DNA from: Candidatus Symbiothrix sp.
GTDB taxonomy: Bacteria; Bacteroidota; Bacteroidia; Bacteroidales; Azobacteroidaceae
Direction: 5' to 3'
Assembly (NCBI GenBank): GCA_031284765.1
Contig: JAITXK010000086.1
Coordinates: 1 to 27,904 of the forward strand
DNA: 27,904 nucleotides
Of the stretch, positions 25,990 through 27,904 are shown piece by piece (within the stretch, counting starts at the first letter, position 1; every line of letters starts with the position of its first letter). A program made the translations under genes and the position numbers. The notes beneath the pieces were generated by a model. The model had not been told where the DNA came from. It did not search any database and was given only the letters and a program-made list of their open reading frames with translations.

Positions 25990-27904
25990 AAACACTGTAC
26001 GGAATATTCTTTTTACTATTGAGTGTTGTCACACTCCACGCGCAATCGTTAGACCGCAGCATCCGCCCGTCTTCGGCTCCGGCAAAAGAAATCAATATTA
26101 AAGATGCACGGGTTTTCCAATTATCCAACGGCTTGAAAGTCTTTCTGGTGGAAGACAAAACCACGCCGATTGTCTATTATTCCCTGCAATTGGATGTAAA
26201 ACCCCAATTGCAAGGCGATAAAACCGGCCTCTACGACTTGTTCGACGAGGTTTTCGGCAAAAGAACTGCTACGCGAACGAAAGAACAGTTGAACCAAGAC
26301 ATCGACTTAATCGGCGCCCGCGCCAATGCACACCGCAACGGCGGCTCCATCTCTTTCCTAAAGAAATACGGGAACAATGCCTTGGACATTTTCACGGATA
26401 TGATTCTGCATCCGGTATTTGCTCAGGAAGAATTTGATTTGGCAATGACCCAGTATCAAACCCTCCTGTCGAGTTTGGGAGATGATGCGGGACAAATCAA
26501 TGAACGGGTTTCCAGCGTCTTAACCTATGGCAAAAACTATCCCGCCGGCGAAGCTATCACTCAAGCAACATTGAAAAACGTGCAACTGCCGGATATGCAA
26601 GCCTATTACAATACCTGTTTTGCTCCCAATGTTTCCCGTTTGGTTATTATCGGGGATGTTACTCTCAAAGAGGCCAAAGCCAACGCACAAAAATATTTCG
26701 GTTCATGGAAAAAGAAAACGGTTCCGGTTACCCAATACGAAATTCCTTCCGCACCCGAAGGGACACGAGTGGCTTACGTCGTGAAACCGGGCGCCGTACA
26801 ATCGTCCATCGACATCAGCTATCCCATCGAATATCAGTTGGGCGCACCCGATTATGATGCCGCAAGAGTCATGGACCAAATCTTTGGCGGAAGCGGAACC
26901 GGCCGTCTGTTCTTGAATTTACGCGAACAGCACAGCTATACGTATGGCATTTACAGCGATTTATCGCCGGACGAACACATCGGACGATTTAAATTAACTT
27001 CCGGGGGCGGAGCTGCTTCCGTAAAAGCGGCCGCCACCGACAGTGCTATTTATGAGATTTTCAATGAAATGAAACACATCCGGCTCGAACCGGTGAGCGA
27101 AAAAGAATTGAAATCTGCAAAAACCTATCGCGCCGGAGGATTCTCCCGCTCACTCGAAAAGCCAAGTACAATCGCCAATTTTGCCATCAACATTGACAAA
27201 TACCACTTGCCGAAAGATTACTACAAAAACTACCTGAAACGCTTGGAAGCCTTGACGGCCGAAGAGGTACAAGCCGCAGCGCAAAAATACATCCGTCCCG
27301 AAAACGCATGGATTGTCGTAACCGGAGACCGTGCGGAGGCCGACAAACTGCTGCCCTTTGCCGGCGACCAAACGATTCATTACTACGATTACGATGCCAA
27401 TCCGACGGAAGCGCCCGTGACGCAGGAAGCCGGTATTTCCGTTCAACAACTGATTGCCAACTATGTGGAGGCGATGGGGGGAGAAGCGGTCGTCCAGCAA
27501 ATACAGGATTACCAAGTTTCGGCGAAAATGACCGTAATGGGGCAACAAGCCGATTTTACGCAATACTTCAAAGCGCCCAACCTGTCGGCAACGACATTGG
27601 CGTTGGACGGAACGGTCATTCAACGCATCGCCTTTGACGGCTCGGTCGTGCGCATTTCCGGCCTCAGCGGTTCGCAAGAAATGACTGCCGGCGCCGAATT
27701 TGAATCGGTGAAGAACGAAAGTTCCCTCATTCCCGAAAGAAATTATTTGGCCAACGGATACACTTTAACGGTAAACGGCATCGAACCGGTCAACGGAAAA
27801 GAAGCATACGTTTTGTCGATTAGCAAAGAAGGAATGTCCACCTCGTTGCGCTATTTCGACATCGCATCGGGCTTGCCGGTTAAAAGCGAAACGATGGTAG
27901 AAAC
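25986..27904 (+). CDS. M16-family non-catalytic partner with C-terminal LolA-like extension, 3' end missing
   Basis: The ATG at 25986 overlaps the stop of the catalytic M16 gene (ATGA), and the frame stays open to the window end, giving 639 residues. A signal peptide (about 1-20, TLHAQ) is followed by two M16 domains. Where the partner has HLFEH, this protein reads D84-L-F-D87-E88, so zinc cannot bind. The substrate-binding half is preserved: IFGGSGTGRLFLNLREQHSYTYG matches the R/Y motif region of M16 C-terminal domains. From about residue 483 a separate beta-rich domain starts (VEAMGGEAVVQQI) and runs to KSETMVE. It resembles the LolA/LppX-like fold found in Bacteroidetes proteins of this kind. 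The pair should form an active/inactive heterodimer in the cell envelope. The true C-terminus is off the window. Confidence 0.88.
   Translation, partial: MKTLYGIFFLLLSVVTLHAQSLDRSIRPSSAPAKEINIKDARVFQLSNGLKVFLVEDKTTPIVYYSLQLDVKPQLQGDKTGLYDLFDEVFGKRTATRTKEQLNQDIDLIGARANAHRNGGSISFLKKYGNNALDIFTDMILHPVFAQEEFDLAMTQYQTLLSSLGDDAGQINERVSSVLTYGKNYPAGEAITQATLKNVQLPDMQAYYNTCFAPNVSRLVIIGDVTLKEAKANAQKYFGSWKKKTVPVTQYEIPSAPEGTRVAYVVKPGAVQSSIDISYPIEYQLGAPDYDAARVMDQIFGGSGTGRLFLNLREQHSYTYGIYSDLSPDEHIGRFKLTSGGGAASVKAAATDSAIYEIFNEMKHIRLEPVSEKELKSAKTYRAGGFSRSLEKPSTIANFAINIDKYHLPKDYYKNYLKRLEALTAEEVQAAAQKYIRPENAWIVVTGDRAEADKLLPFAGDQTIHYYDYDANPTEAPVTQEAGISVQQLIANYVEAMGGEAVVQQIQDYQVSAKMTVMGQQADFTQYFKAPNLSATTLALDGTVIQRIAFDGSVVRISGLSGSQEMTAGAEFESVKNESSLIPERNYLANGYTLTVNGIEPVNGKEAYVLSISKEGMSTSLRYFDIASGLPVKSETMVE

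Noticed and set aside
25986..27904. Second M16 gene as an active peptidase
   Set aside because: The zinc motif reads DLFDE in place of HxxEH, so it cannot bind catalytic zinc in the usual way.

Overview
The window comes from the chromosome of a member of the Bacteroidota, most likely order Bacteroidales. The evidence is two SusC/SusD outer-membrane pairs, secreted proteins with C-terminal sorting domains of the type IX secretion system (T9SS), promoters of the form TTTG-N19-TAnnTTTG, A/T-rich leaders without strong Shine-Dalgarno sites, and a rhomboid with the C-terminal tail common in this phylum. The family or genus cannot be fixed from this sequence alone.

Region 1 (1-17826) is a nutrient-acquisition locus resembling a polysaccharide utilization locus (PUL), all on the + strand. 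It opens with the 3' part of a GH105-type unsaturated glycuronyl hydrolase. A tightly packed run follows, with gaps of about 12 to 57 nt: an M60-family metallopeptidase with a T9SS tail, a short SusC, a SusD, a full-length SusC, a second SusD, a surface lipoprotein with Ig-like (BIG2) and discoidin-like domains, and a large duplicated beta-helix protein. A strong hairpin plus T-run at 17783-17826 closes the run. A secreted M60 peptidase together with a glycuronyl hydrolase and two SusC/D pairs suggests a glycoprotein or proteoglycan-like substrate. That is inference. No regulator (ECF sigma/anti-sigma or hybrid two-component) lies in the window.

Region 2 (17830-20307) is housekeeping. recX has its own promoter and converges on an endonuclease/exonuclease/phosphatase (EEP) membrane protein, with the two stop codons overlapping. 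Upstream of the EEP gene on the - strand, and overlapping it, is an active-site-complete rhomboid protease.

Region 3 (20327-22737) starts with a divergent intergenic region carrying a near-consensus Bacteroidetes promoter, followed by a secreted M6-like metalloprotease with a T9SS tail. The 241-nt gap after it contains four degenerate 23-bp tandem repeats and several hairpins.

Region 4 (22738-27904) is a probable four-gene operon: a MenA/UbiA-like prenyltransferase, a radical SAM protein with an extra C-terminal cysteine cluster, an active M16 zinc peptidase, and an M16 homologue that has lost its zinc motif and carries a C-terminal LolA-like extension. The last gene is cut by the window edge. 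No tRNA, rRNA, insertion sequence or CRISPR array was seen, and no gene-free stretch exceeds 300 nt.
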